From Mycolicibacterium stellerae (GTDB taxonomy: Bacteria > Actinomycetota > Actinomycetes > Mycobacteriales > Mycobacteriaceae): a stretch of 64,000 bases of DNA. Of this stretch, positions 52,766 to 61,008 are shown one piece after another (the first letter of the stretch is position 1; each line of letters begins with the position of its first letter). Made by a program: the position numbers and the translations under genes. The stretch is taken from contig NZ_RARC01000015.1 in NCBI RefSeq assembly GCF_003719305.1, positions 1 through 64,000 on the forward strand. The letters are read 5' to 3'. The notes beneath the pieces were generated by a model that saw only the letters and a program-made list of their open reading frames with translations, did no database searches and was not told where the DNA came from.

Positions 52766-52968
52766 TTATGGGACGCAATCCTCGTACTCCAGTCGTTGGT
52801 GACACCGTTTTGTCCAGTGTTGACCGTCGCCGTGGTGCGGGCATCATCGTTGACTCAGATGCTATTCGCTACAAGGTCTATTGGCGCGACGGAAGGGACA
52901 CCCTGCGTTGGCATGTGCGCGCCGAATTGACCGTTCCACGTTTGGATTACGGGGGCCAGTGGCCGTGA
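52762..52968 (+). CDS. Small SH3-like-barrel candidate (68 aa)
   Basis: I chose ATG 52762 because it overlaps the upstream stop; TTG 52744 is possible. The protein reads VGDTVLSSVDRRRGAGIIVD, then YKVYWRDGRDTLRWHVRAEL. The order of short strands with GDTV, a Gly-rich turn and a Trp/Arg strand resembles KOW or Tudor-like SH3 barrels that bind nucleic acid or protein. That is inferred from pattern only. Confidence 0.55.
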   Translation: MIMGRNPRTPVVGDTVLSSVDRRRGAGIIVDSDAIRYKVYWRDGRDTLRWHVRAELTVPRLDYGGQWP

Positions 52969-53011
52969 CACTCAACGCGAGTACTGCGAGATCGCCACGC
53001 GTCGGTAGGCC

Positions 53012-53019
53012 AAGGAGGT
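53012..53019 (+). promoter_or_regulatory. Full-length Shine-Dalgarno AAGGAGGT
   Basis: This perfect anti-SD match lies 6 bases before ATG 53026 and fixes the start of the 60-residue ORF. It is the strongest ribosome-binding site in the window and implies high translation. Confidence 0.85.
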
Positions 53020-53025
53020 AAGAGG

Positions 53026-53208
53026 ATGGACTTCGAGATCGGCGATCAGGTTCGCCAAGGTATGCGCGTCGCAACGGTGACCGATGTGGGAACACTTCTG
53101 GTTCAGGTCAAGACATCCGAGGGTGTCGCGCGCGTGGCCTGCACGTGGGAGCTGGAGAAGATAGCGGCCCCACCTCAGAGGCTTGGCCGCCGCTTCCCCC
53201 CACTGTGA
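53026..53208 (+). CDS. Small SH3-like-barrel candidate (60 aa)
   Basis: MDFEIGDQVRQGMRVATVTDVG, then LLVQVKTSEGVARVACTWELEKI. Like the ORF before it, it has a GDxV opening and a run of short strands, suggesting a related small barrel. The perfect ribosome-binding site argues that it is expressed. Function unknown. Confidence 0.7.
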   Translation: MDFEIGDQVRQGMRVATVTDVGTLLVQVKTSEGVARVACTWELEKIAAPPQRLGRRFPPL

Positions 53209-53224
53209 ACCGGGGAAATTGGCG

Positions 53225-53614
53225 GTGGTAGCGGTGCAGAAGGCGGCGGAAGTCAACTTGGCCTGGGCGCTCATCGAGGTCGTCAAGCCTCGCCTGAGCC
53301 TTCATGAACGCGATTTCGTTTTCGTCACCATCGGTGCCGGAGATACATTCGCGGCAATTCGTCAACTTCTCGGATTGGTTGTCGCCAAGGGAATTCCGCT
53401 GCGGCCGCAGTTTGTGCACCTGTGCGCGACATGGCTGGACGCCTATGTCGGCCATGACCAGGAACGGTGTCTTAGTCGAGCCATCGAAGGGTTGTTGACG
53501 CCCTCCTCGATCCGGGCCGCGACGCTGACGCGGACGAGCTCTAGGCTCACGGCGCGGCACGGAAGGCCATCGGCAGTCGACCGCAGACTCGGGCCTGCTT
53601 CGGCCCCATCCTGA
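53225..53614 (+). CDS. Hypothetical protein (129 aa)
   Basis: Helical: AAEVNLAWALIEVVKPRLSL, DFVFVTIGAGDTFAAIRQLLGLVV and PLRPQFVHLCATWLDAYVGHD, then a basic Ser/Arg-rich tail. I chose GTG 53225 because GGGGAA lies 7 bases upstream; the frame is open to 53183. It follows the 60-residue ORF by 16 bases and so probably shares its transcript. The motif IGAGDTFAAIRQLL is not recognised. Confidence 0.6.
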   Translation: MVAVQKAAEVNLAWALIEVVKPRLSLHERDFVFVTIGAGDTFAAIRQLLGLVVAKGIPLRPQFVHLCATWLDAYVGHDQERCLSRAIEGLLTPSSIRAATLTRTSSRLTARHGRPSAVDRRLGPASAPS

Positions 53615-53699
53615 CCACGCGCGGCGAGACGCTCATGGAAGCCCATCCTCGTCACGGGCCGCTCGTGGCTGAGGGCCAGCCCGCCGAAGAACATCAGCG

Positions 53700-53954
53700 T
53701 TGCGACCGCGCATATTCAAGCTCAGCGACGTAAGGCGCAGTTATCGGCAGTCATCCGGTGGGCCGGTCTGTCAGCGGGGCGAACATGTATCCGAAACCTT
53801 ATGGGTAACAGCGGTTATCCATGCTTGGTGTCGCGGGGAGGGATGGACTCCGGATGCAGTCGGGCTACTGGGTCGTCGACTTGGCTGTAGGGCGGCGCAG
53901 ATTGATCGCTCCGTGACGGACAGCATCTCAGAGATTGTCGTTACTGGCGGCTAG
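53700..53954 (+). CDS. Doubtful small ORF (84 aa)
   Basis: The frame starts at TTG 53700 without a clear ribosome-binding site and overlaps the stop of the NTPase on the other strand by four bases. The C-terminal half (WVTAVIHAWCRGEGWTPDAVGLLGRRLG) looks protein-like. It may be a real small gene or chance. Confidence 0.3.
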   Translation: MRPRIFKLSDVRRSYRQSSGGPVCQRGEHVSETLWVTAVIHAWCRGEGWTPDAVGLLGRRLGCRAAQIDRSVTDSISEIVVTGG

Positions 53955-56731
53955 CGGCTCGATCGACTTTGCACTAACTCGTACAGCTGCGTCGCCCGGT
54001 CACGGACCGGCGAAATGCGCGCGGATAGCGCGGGCGGAAGGTCACTTCTCAACGCCATCAGTGCTTGATAGATCTTGCCCAATCCCTGCATGAGCGGCGT
54101 TGCCATGTAATCCTGGTGCATCTGGATGGCCAACAGGTCGCTAATGCCTGTATCAGCCGTATCGTATGAGCCTGTGTGCAATTGCGCGATTACCGCTATG
54201 GATTGCACAAGAATGCGGTCATAGTCGTTCGCGCCTTCCAAAAGGCCCGGGATCATCTCCACAACAGCGGCGTAGTTGTCAGCCTCTATGAGATCGTTGA
54301 CCTCTTCTAGTAAGTCGTGCTGGCTGACGGTGCCACTCGTATCGAGCGCAATAAATTCTTCTAGGGCGTCAACGGCCTGTTGGACAGCTTGAACCGCCAT
54401 GTATTCCGTGCGCTTTCTTAGGAATGCTCGAACTGATTTAGCCCTTTCGAACATTAATGAGCGGAGCCCGTCAGTGGCCGCAGCGACGTCAACGGACAGT
54501 ATGAGAACCGTCGACATGCTGGCGAATGGAACGATGTATTCGACAGATTCGCCGGCGTTCGAGAGATCAACAACTGCAGAGGAGACCGCCTCAATCGCAA
54601 GCATTGTGGTTAGTGGGTTTGTTGGCAGCGCCTGCAAAGTCTCAACGGCTACTTTCGACATCTGAACTGACCCTGTCGCGTCGCCGCGCGCCCAGTAGCA
54701 CTTCCCCAGTTCCAGCAGCAGCATAGCCTTGCAGTATCCGAAGACTCGATTGTGCTGCTCGCTCGCACTCGACAACGGCTCGTGTTCCGCCAAGAGGTCG
54801 AGTAGAGCCTCAGCATGCAGCAGCAGCTGGTCCACAGCAAAGAATTCAAGATCCGACCGCATGCCTTCGATCCAGCCGAGAAGCTGATGCATCAGCATGA
54901 GGGCATGGCTCTGAAGTTCGCCATGTCGTAAGCGATCAAGGTAGGAGATCTGAAGGATTTCGTGTACGAGCGGATGGATTGCGATCGTTTCGCTGGCCGC
55001 GTTTTGCGCCCCGGCGCCATCGACGTTCATGACTCTTTGAGCGATGCTCTGGGTGCGAAATGTCGAAATCACACTGCGCGATACACTTCGATCGACAGAA
55101 ACAGGGCGCGGCCGATCGGCGAGATTTATTCTCCCTTCCTCGGGAGACGCTGAAATAATGAAATTAAGCGGGACCAATTCGGGAGCGAGGAGAGCGGCGT
55201 GTTCGAGAATTGCCGTCGCCCGGCGTCGCTCCTCCTCCGAAACCAACCCTTGACCGAGGTGTTCAACGGCCAATTTGATGGCTTGAAATGCGGTCCGATC
55301 GAATCCAGCCGGAATGGCCCGCATGTCGTCCAGCGCTTCTAGTCTCTCGAAGTAGTTGCTCGATAGTTCTTCCAGCGTCCCCTCCGCATTCCTGAAATAC
55401 ACTCCAGCCATGCTGACGGCGAGTGGGACGAGACCTAGCCGGGAGACGATTCCTGCGACCGTTCGTTTTTCGTACCCCTTGGGCAGACCCGCATAGCTTG
55501 CGAAGCAGGCGATCGCTTCATCCTCGGAGAACTCCTCGACTGGGAGCATTTGTGCTCGTGGGAACCAGCTACCCGTGCTGTTCGTCGTCGTGATGATGAC
55601 CGCGCCATTGCCCATGGTTGGCATGTACTTCTGCAACGCCAGCATGGTGGGCGCGTTGTCGAACACCACCAGCCAGGGACCAGGGTGAGATGCGAGCGCC
55701 CCTACGAAGTCCGCTGACGCATCGGCGCCCTCCCCGAAATCCTTTCCGGTCAGGTCATGCGTGATCGCTCGAACCCGCGCGGCCGTGATCGACGGATCGC
55801 GCGCATCAATCCACAGAATGTTGCGAAATGTGTTGTGTTCAATGTGGCAGAAGTCAGCTGCCAGAGCGGACTTCCCGTTGCCGGTCCGTCCCGCCAGGAT
55901 CGCGACGGATGGAGCGCGACCATCCGGATCCAACATCCCCTCCCGCGTGGTCGCGTCGAGTTGCTCCAGAAGTATGAGTCGGGGGACCGTCGCTTGGAAT
56001 GTGGGGATCCCCGCGACAGGAACTCCCCAGTCGAATGCGCCTGCCGCCTCGGCAATCTCTCGATCCGGCATCGAGAGCGCGTCGATAATCTCAAGAGCCG
56101 TCAGCCTGCGCTCGGCTTCACCCGCGGCCGCGCTGAAGATTTTGTGGAGAAGAACTACCGCTACGATTCGGCAGCCGACGCGGCCTTGACTCTTCTTGTT
56201 CTCGGCTCGGAACTGGGTGACTAAGTCAACCAGCGAGTCGGTCAGCTCGCCGATGGTTCTGGAGTCCAGCGCAATGATCTCCGCGGTTGCTTGCGCTTCG
56301 TTGTTCTTCAACGAATACTCGATCAGATTTTCGCTTGCGTTTGTGACCACGCGTGAGTCTTGAAGAGGTTGCGACAGTGGGCGATTCGTCATCAGCCGGA
56401 TGACGGGCGTCTTGCCGTCGTTGAGCTTGGCGAAGACCCTCTGCGCTTCTGGCGCCCCGATCGTGCGCCCCGTCCTAGACCCCTTCACCTGCGCCTTGAT
56501 GGCGATTACCGCATCCTCTTCGATGGCGAAGTCGACGATGTCGTCGTGCTCTGCGGATTCCGCAAGAGATGCGGACTCGATGTGAAGTGCCATTGTGCCG
56601 ACCTTGTCGAAGTTCTCGCGAAGATGGCGCAAGAAGAATTCGGCGGTGGTAACGAACTGAAAGTTGAAACCGTATGCGGCATTAGTCCCGCCATCGGTTG
56701 TAGTCACAAGCCCCGCCCATTCTTCAGTCAT
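53951..56731 (-). CDS. STAND-type NTPase with PD-(D/E)xK-like N-terminus, candidate defence protein
   Basis: 926 residues from ATG 56731. About 1-170: an alpha/beta domain with H-D-D64, then IAIKAQVK with Q81 and K83, the D...QxK pattern of DUF4297/Cap4-type nucleases. About 245-460: a STAND NTPase core with Walker A GRTGNGKS at 281-288, Walker B PWLVVFD (D358), the strand GAVIITTTNS at 376-385 and a GLPL-like LGLVPLAV at 432-439. About 470-926: a long helical, TPR-like region, probably the sensor. This nuclease-STAND-repeat order is that of Avs-like and related anti-phage proteins that sense a phage product and then cut DNA. The frame is open to 56932 but the extra 67 residues lack similarity. 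It is divergent from an ApeA-like gene. Confidence 0.85.
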   Translation of the reverse strand: MTEEWAGLVTTTDGGTNAAYGFNFQFVTTAEFFLRHLRENFDKVGTMALHIESASLAESAEHDDIVDFAIEEDAVIAIKAQVKGSRTGRTIGAPEAQRVFAKLNDGKTPVIRLMTNRPLSQPLQDSRVVTNASENLIEYSLKNNEAQATAEIIALDSRTIGELTDSLVDLVTQFRAENKKSQGRVGCRIVAVVLLHKIFSAAAGEAERRLTALEIIDALSMPDREIAEAAGAFDWGVPVAGIPTFQATVPRLILLEQLDATTREGMLDPDGRAPSVAILAGRTGNGKSALAADFCHIEHNTFRNILWIDARDPSITAARVRAITHDLTGKDFGEGADASADFVGALASHPGPWLVVFDNAPTMLALQKYMPTMGNGAVIITTTNSTGSWFPRAQMLPVEEFSEDEAIACFASYAGLPKGYEKRTVAGIVSRLGLVPLAVSMAGVYFRNAEGTLEELSSNYFERLEALDDMRAIPAGFDRTAFQAIKLAVEHLGQGLVSEEERRRATAILEHAALLAPELVPLNFIISASPEEGRINLADRPRPVSVDRSVSRSVISTFRTQSIAQRVMNVDGAGAQNAASETIAIHPLVHEILQISYLDRLRHGELQSHALMLMHQLLGWIEGMRSDLEFFAVDQLLLHAEALLDLLAEHEPLSSASEQHNRVFGYCKAMLLLELGKCYWARGDATGSVQMSKVAVETLQALPTNPLTTMLAIEAVSSAVVDLSNAGESVEYIVPFASMSTVLILSVDVAAATDGLRSLMFERAKSVRAFLRKRTEYMAVQAVQQAVDALEEFIALDTSGTVSQHDLLEEVNDLIEADNYAAVVEMIPGLLEGANDYDRILVQSIAVIAQLHTGSYDTADTGISDLLAIQMHQDYMATPLMQGLGKIYQALMALRSDLPPALSARISPVRDRATQLYELVQSRSSR

Positions 56732-56781
56732 GCCGTCCACCGCGACAGCTATGGTGGCGAAGTTAGCAGCCCGGTATGACA

Positions 56782-56809
56782 GTTCCGCAGGTTTGATGAG
56801 CTGCGGAAC
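56782..56809. promoter_or_regulatory. Perfect 9-bp inverted repeat before the NTPase start
   Basis: GTTCCGCAG (56782-56790) and CTGCGGAAC (56801-56809) with a 10-base spacer lie 51 bases upstream of the NTPase ATG, in the 265-base gap shared with the ApeA-like gene. It could be a leader hairpin or an operator. If the NTPase starts further upstream it would be coding. Confidence 0.45.
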
Positions 56810-56996
56810 CGCTGAGGTGCCTCCTACGTCCACCAGGCTTGAGGATTCTCGTGATGTTTTGGCCGGAGGTTTGCAACGCAGTGGTCCGAGGCCATGCTTG
56901 CCACTGTGGAGGTGTTCCGCTGCTCGAGCCATCTGTCATTGGTTCGTGCATTCCTGCCGAGAGGTGCAGATCGAAAGCACCGCCGAAGGAGAAGGC

Positions 56997-58418
56997 ATGA
57001 CTGCGTCAGAAACCCGTCAGGTCCTGCAGGGAACATTCTGGCAAGCCGAAACACCTGACCGCCGCGTCCCTGGCCGATTGACGCTCGACGGTCGGCCCGC
57101 ACTCGAAACGGTCGGGCAAATATTTGTCGAGCGGGCGGTCGACGTCAACCTGGATCCGAGTGGAGCCGTGAGGAGGATGGCAGTCTCTGGTGACTCAGAC
57201 GCCCTCGTTGACGATTGGGAACCTCGCAACATCCACGGTCAACTGGAAGACGGCACTCTCGTGTCGATGGTCGGCGCCCAGGGCGGCCGGAAGCGGAATA
57301 GCGGATTCATGATTCGGCAGTACCTACAGGAATTCCGGACGTCACGGCACGTGATCCTGAACGAGCACGTCGATGAGCAGCATACGTTTCACTGCGGCAA
57401 GTTCCGCGTAGTCGGGCCGAGTTGGTGGGGTTCAGAAGGTGGAGAGGCAAGCACGTCAGACGGTGGCCGGCTCCTGATCTCGCAGGACGGTGATGACCGC
57501 TGGTTCGAGTTCACGCCAGCGGACCCTATGACTGTCCGGGACTTCGACCGGCGCGTCCTGAGTCCAGTCGCGACCCTGGCATCTCTTGTAACAGACCGTC
57601 CAGCAGACGCCATCGCGCTTTCGGTTCGACTTTCAGCCGAATCGCCTTGGCGAGAGGTTCACAGGGCGGAAGAACCGGTGCCCACAAAGACGTCAGATCT
57701 TTTGGAACCCAGCTATCTCCGCGCCGATCGATTCGCCCGGTGGATCGACTTCCGGCGTCGGAGCGATGCATTGGACGCTGCGGCGATCGACGACCTCAGC
57801 GGAGTCGCGATCCAAACGGCCGTTCTTACCCTTGCCGCCGTAGCAGAGGGACTCCACCGCAGGCTAGTTGACGAAAAGAAGCGAGTGCCCGCGCTGTCGA
57901 AAAGCGATCTCGTGCAGGCTCGCCGTGCGGCGCGTGCTGCGGCTGTTGCTCGGGTTGGCGAGCTAGATCGGTCGGATCGCGAACCGCTTAGGCCGGTCGA
58001 TATCGCCGAGTTCAAGCGCGCCATGAATGACGCGTTTGGGTTCATTAATGAGCCAACGTTTCGAACGAGAATGACCGATCTTGCCGATCGGGCGCGGGAA
58101 GCATTGCCGAACATTGTCGGCGATTTCGCCGATTGGCCGAGAGCAGTGCACGAGGCGCGAAACATATTGGCGCATCAGGGAACACAGAGACACGACGAAG
58201 CGATTGACCAGTTCTACGACCTCGTCATCGCGCTTAGTTACTCGTTGGCCTGGGTCCTCCGCACAGTCCTGCTTCTAGAGGCTGGGTTCGACGTCGCGAC
58301 ACTCCAGCGCGCGTATCGAGATTCGTCTCGGTACAACCATCACCTCGCAAACGTCAGGAACCTGCTCGCTGGAAGCCCGTACGCCGCACTGACCCCCACC
58401 GCCGCTGCGGAGAGTTGA
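56997..58418 (+). CDS. ApeA-like HEPN-domain anti-phage protein
   Basis: 473 residues. N-terminal domain about 8-230, starting GTFWQAETPDRRVPGRLTLDG, resembles the ApeA N-terminal domain. The C-terminal helical domain carries the HEPN RNase motif R-x4-H as EARNILAHQG (R388 to H393). ApeA proteins block phage growth, probably by RNA cleavage on infection. I chose ATG 56997 because AAGGAGAAGG is directly upstream; the frame is open to 56664 but overlaps the NTPase. Divergent from the STAND protein and followed by a GNAT-like gene 3 bases after its stop. Confidence 0.85.
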   Translation: MTASETRQVLQGTFWQAETPDRRVPGRLTLDGRPALETVGQIFVERAVDVNLDPSGAVRRMAVSGDSDALVDDWEPRNIHGQLEDGTLVSMVGAQGGRKRNSGFMIRQYLQEFRTSRHVILNEHVDEQHTFHCGKFRVVGPSWWGSEGGEASTSDGGRLLISQDGDDRWFEFTPADPMTVRDFDRRVLSPVATLASLVTDRPADAIALSVRLSAESPWREVHRAEEPVPTKTSDLLEPSYLRADRFARWIDFRRRSDALDAAAIDDLSGVAIQTAVLTLAAVAEGLHRRLVDEKKRVPALSKSDLVQARRAARAAAVARVGELDRSDREPLRPVDIAEFKRAMNDAFGFINEPTFRTRMTDLADRAREALPNIVGDFADWPRAVHEARNILAHQGTQRHDEAIDQFYDLVIALSYSLAWVLRTVLLLEAGFDVATLQRAYRDSSRYNHHLANVRNLLAGSPYAALTPTAAAES

Positions 58419-58421
58419 GCA

Positions 58422-58877
58422 GTGGAACTCGATTTCATCGACCTTCGCCGCGGCTCTGCCGACAAGTACTCGTGGATCCCTCCATTCGACTCGGCGGTCG
58501 TGTACGAGAACGAGCAGTGGTGGGACGAGGTGAAGTACTACTACGTGCGCGAGCCCTGGTTTGTCCAGGTGCTGGAGGGCGGTGTGGAGGTGGCGCGTGT
58601 TGAGCTGGATGACCCTGGCGGCATCAACCCGACCTACACCGACGTGCCTGCGATCGGCGCCGAGCGTCTGGAGATACAGCTCATCGAAGTGGCCACCGCT
58701 GCGCGAGAACGCCATGTGGCTACCCATGTCGTGCGCGGTCTTGCACAGCGGCATCCGGGCCGTCGGCTCTTCGCATACAGCGAGAACGCCGACGCGTTCT
58801 GGGACTCTCTGGACTGGGACAGATTCGACCATCCCGACGGACGTCACCGGCCGCTGTTCATCCAGCCTGTTCGGTAG
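58422..58877 (+). CDS. GNAT-like acetyltransferase-fold protein
   Basis: 151 residues. QLIEVATAARERHVATHVVRGLAQRHPGRRLFAYS has the strand-loop-helix of GNAT motif A, although the usual R/Q-x-x-G-x-G/A loop is RERHVA. DAFWDSLDWDRFDHPDG resembles the closing GNAT motif, in which a residue contacts CoA. GTG 58422 lies 3 bases after the ApeA-like stop, so the two are almost certainly co-transcribed and coupled. It may modify a host or phage target, or be an immunity or accessory protein of the defence locus. Confidence 0.7.
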   Translation: MELDFIDLRRGSADKYSWIPPFDSAVVYENEQWWDEVKYYYVREPWFVQVLEGGVEVARVELDDPGGINPTYTDVPAIGAERLEIQLIEVATAARERHVATHVVRGLAQRHPGRRLFAYSENADAFWDSLDWDRFDHPDGRHRPLFIQPVR

Positions 58878-58901
58878 GTGCCGGCGGGTCGTCTTCTGGA
58901 C

Positions 58902-59834
58902 TCAGGCCAGTGCTCCAGGCAGTACTTCGTCGATCGTCTTTGTCAGTTCGTCGTGAGCAGCGCGGTCCAGCCCGTAGAAGTCGATCGTGTAGGAGAGTGC
59001 GTTGTAGTAGGCGACGACCGGTAGGACGAGGAGCCGTTCGAGGTGAGCGATGTCGGCTTCTAGAACCGTGCCGACGTGGCCACCGTGATCGACGTACACA
59101 CGCAACTGTCGGGCTTGATACAGGGACGGATGTGTCCCGCCGGACAGGAACCCATATATCCCGGAGCCCTGGCGCGCAGTCAAGCTGCTCCCAGCGCCGC
59201 GGTGGAGAAGATCGAACAGGTCCGCAACCGGGGCTTCGGGGCCGGGGAACATTTGGCCGGCGATCGCCCGACCGGTCGCGCTTCCACCCAGGTCAGACTT
59301 CGTGGTGTCGGGGAACACGGCGATCACGCGGTCCCGAAACTCTGCCCAGTCCTTTTTGGCCCTCTGGTGCGCGGCGGAAGCCTTCGAGTGCATGCGGCCT
59401 GCCGCCTGCTTGGCGGTTTCTCGGCTGTTCAACTCTTCCAGGTACGCACGGGCAAGGATGTCGTCAGCAGTGCTGTATGGGTCCCCGAGCACCCAAGCCA
59501 CGTGTGCCGTGAGCTCCAGGATCGACCGGGCGATCGGTAACGGAGGGAACATGGCCTCTCCATGTCGATACAGCACCGCCAAGCCACCAAGGTGGTTGGC
59601 CGCGATCTCGAGATAGGTGACGACCACCTCGGACACCAACGTGAACCCGGCAGGGTCACGCGCAGCGAGCGCCGCCTGAACCTTCGCGGCGGGGGAGTTG
59701 TGAGCTGGCAGCCAATGCGACGCCTCGGCGGTGTGCAGGAACGCGGTGCGGCAGCTGTCGGCGAGCGCTGCCAGTTCGACCAGCCGTGGCGGTACTTCCA
59801 TTAGTGGCACGCTGGCCGGCGCGTGATCGGACAC
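58902..59834 (-). CDS. Hypothetical helical protein (310 aa)
   Basis: Not recognised with confidence. Mostly helical: LVSEVVVTYLEIAANHLGGLAVLYRHG, PIARSILELTAHVAWVLGDPYS with an R-x3-E motif, and YNALSYTIDFYGL near the end. The arrangement resembles DUF5677-type proteins that occur in defence loci, but this is only a pattern. The GTG start at 59834 lacks a good ribosome-binding site; ATG 59801 is possible. Convergent with the GNAT-like gene. Confidence 0.7.
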   Translation of the reverse strand: MSDHAPASVPLMEVPPRLVELAALADSCRTAFLHTAEASHWLPAHNSPAAKVQAALAARDPAGFTLVSEVVVTYLEIAANHLGGLAVLYRHGEAMFPPLPIARSILELTAHVAWVLGDPYSTADDILARAYLEELNSRETAKQAAGRMHSKASAAHQRAKKDWAEFRDRVIAVFPDTTKSDLGGSATGRAIAGQMFPGPEAPVADLFDLLHRGAGSSLTARQGSGIYGFLSGGTHPSLYQARQLRVYVDHGGHVGTVLEADIAHLERLLVLPVVAYYNALSYTIDFYGLDRAAHDELTKTIDEVLPGALA

Positions 59835-59910
59835 CCGCTCGGCGCCGGCCAGACTTGCTCAGTCCCTCGCGGCGGCGAGTACCTCGAATCGGCAATTGTT
59901 ATGCGCCGGT

Positions 59911-61008
59911 CTACGGCGAGCTTTGCTCGTCGAGCCATTTCGTGAAGTCCTTTGGTGTGCGGGGCAATTCGGTATCGAAGATCCTGAGTTCGCGGCATTG
60001 CTTCACAGCGTTAAACGCGGCTTTGTCGGCAAAAACGCTGTCGCAGTAGGGCACAGCGATCGACAGGGCGTCAATGTCGTTGATGTCGTTCGGCGTCCAC
60101 GCATGCAGCCTGTCTCGGTGGTACCGCTCCTTCAGCGATGTCGCGACCCGCGTCGAGGGCATGGAATCGCAGAAATCGCGCAGCTTATCGCGGTCGTAGT
60201 CGAGAAGCTCACCGATCGACGTGCCCATCGGCATGGTCAACGAGGTAAGCGCATCGATCAATTCGATCGACATCTCGCGTGCGTTGACCACGTCCCGCAG
60301 GCGTCCTGCTCGCAGCTGCGGTTCCGCGTCGAGGTTGGAAACGAGTTCCTGCTCATGCATAGCCCGATGCTTCAGCATTTCGTGCCAATTCTTGCGGGTA
60401 TAGCCTGCCGCGCGGAGTTCGGGATCGTCGTGGTTCTCGGGCCCGGTGAGCAGCTCGCGGAGGGCCCAGGCGGTCAGCGTCGCCATCGCGTCAGTGCCAA
60501 TAGCGATGCCGAGCTGTTGCAACACGTGACGAGCCATCGCGTCCGGGTCGGGGGCATTCGTGGTGAGGTTTCCCCGCTTGCCGAATGCCCACAGGACGCT
60601 AGGCCCGATCAGCGAAATGGGCCCCTGGGGCGGGATATCGACGCCTGGAATCTTGTTGAGTGCCGCCTCGAGTTCCAACTGCTGGATCTGCCGGCGGCCG
60701 AGCATGAATTCGAAACCCGATAGCTCCTCGATGACCGCCACGAGCGTGCGGCGCTGGTCGACGCTGCGGACGTTGTATACCTCGATTACGTGCGTCGCGG
60801 ACATCGGGAACCTCACTCGGCCCTCCGTGCGGGCTCTCTTGCACGCCTCGTACAGCTCGTCGTAGCCGGGCGGCGCGGTGCCGGTCTTCACCTTCGCTAG
60901 GTTGATGACGCCGAACATGTCGATGTACGCCAGCTTTGGTGGTCGAGCCGGCAACACCAGATCGGTCGGCCAGGTCACGTCGCCTCGGATCGCGTATGTG
61001 GCAGCCAT
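59911..61008 (-). CDS. PIN-like domain protein (365 aa), no antitoxin gene seen
   Basis: The order of acidic residues matches a PIN nuclease: D30 in KLAYIDMFGVINLAK, S70 and E76 in MSATHVIEVYN, D308, D311 and D313 in NDINDIDAL, and D323 and D328 in YCDSVFADKAAF. It is much longer than VapC toxins (about 130 residues), with a large insert between the halves. No small antitoxin-like gene is adjacent. PIN proteins cut RNA. The locus suggests defence or stress-response RNase. The start ATG 61008 has AAGG about 14 bases upstream. Confidence 0.78.
   Translation of the reverse strand: MAATYAIRGDVTWPTDLVLPARPPKLAYIDMFGVINLAKVKTGTAPPGYDELYEACKRARTEGRVRFPMSATHVIEVYNVRSVDQRRTLVAVIEELSGFEFMLGRRQIQQLELEAALNKIPGVDIPPQGPISLIGPSVLWAFGKRGNLTTNAPDPDAMARHVLQQLGIAIGTDAMATLTAWALRELLTGPENHDDPELRAAGYTRKNWHEMLKHRAMHEQELVSNLDAEPQLRAGRLRDVVNAREMSIELIDALTSLTMPMGTSIGELLDYDRDKLRDFCDSMPSTRVATSLKERYHRDRLHAWTPNDINDIDALSIAVPYCDSVFADKAAFNAVKQCRELRIFDTELPRTPKDFTKWLDEQSSP

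Noticed and set aside
59911..61008. PIN gene as half of a VapBC toxin-antitoxin pair
   Set aside because: The protein is far too long for VapC and no small antitoxin frame precedes it.
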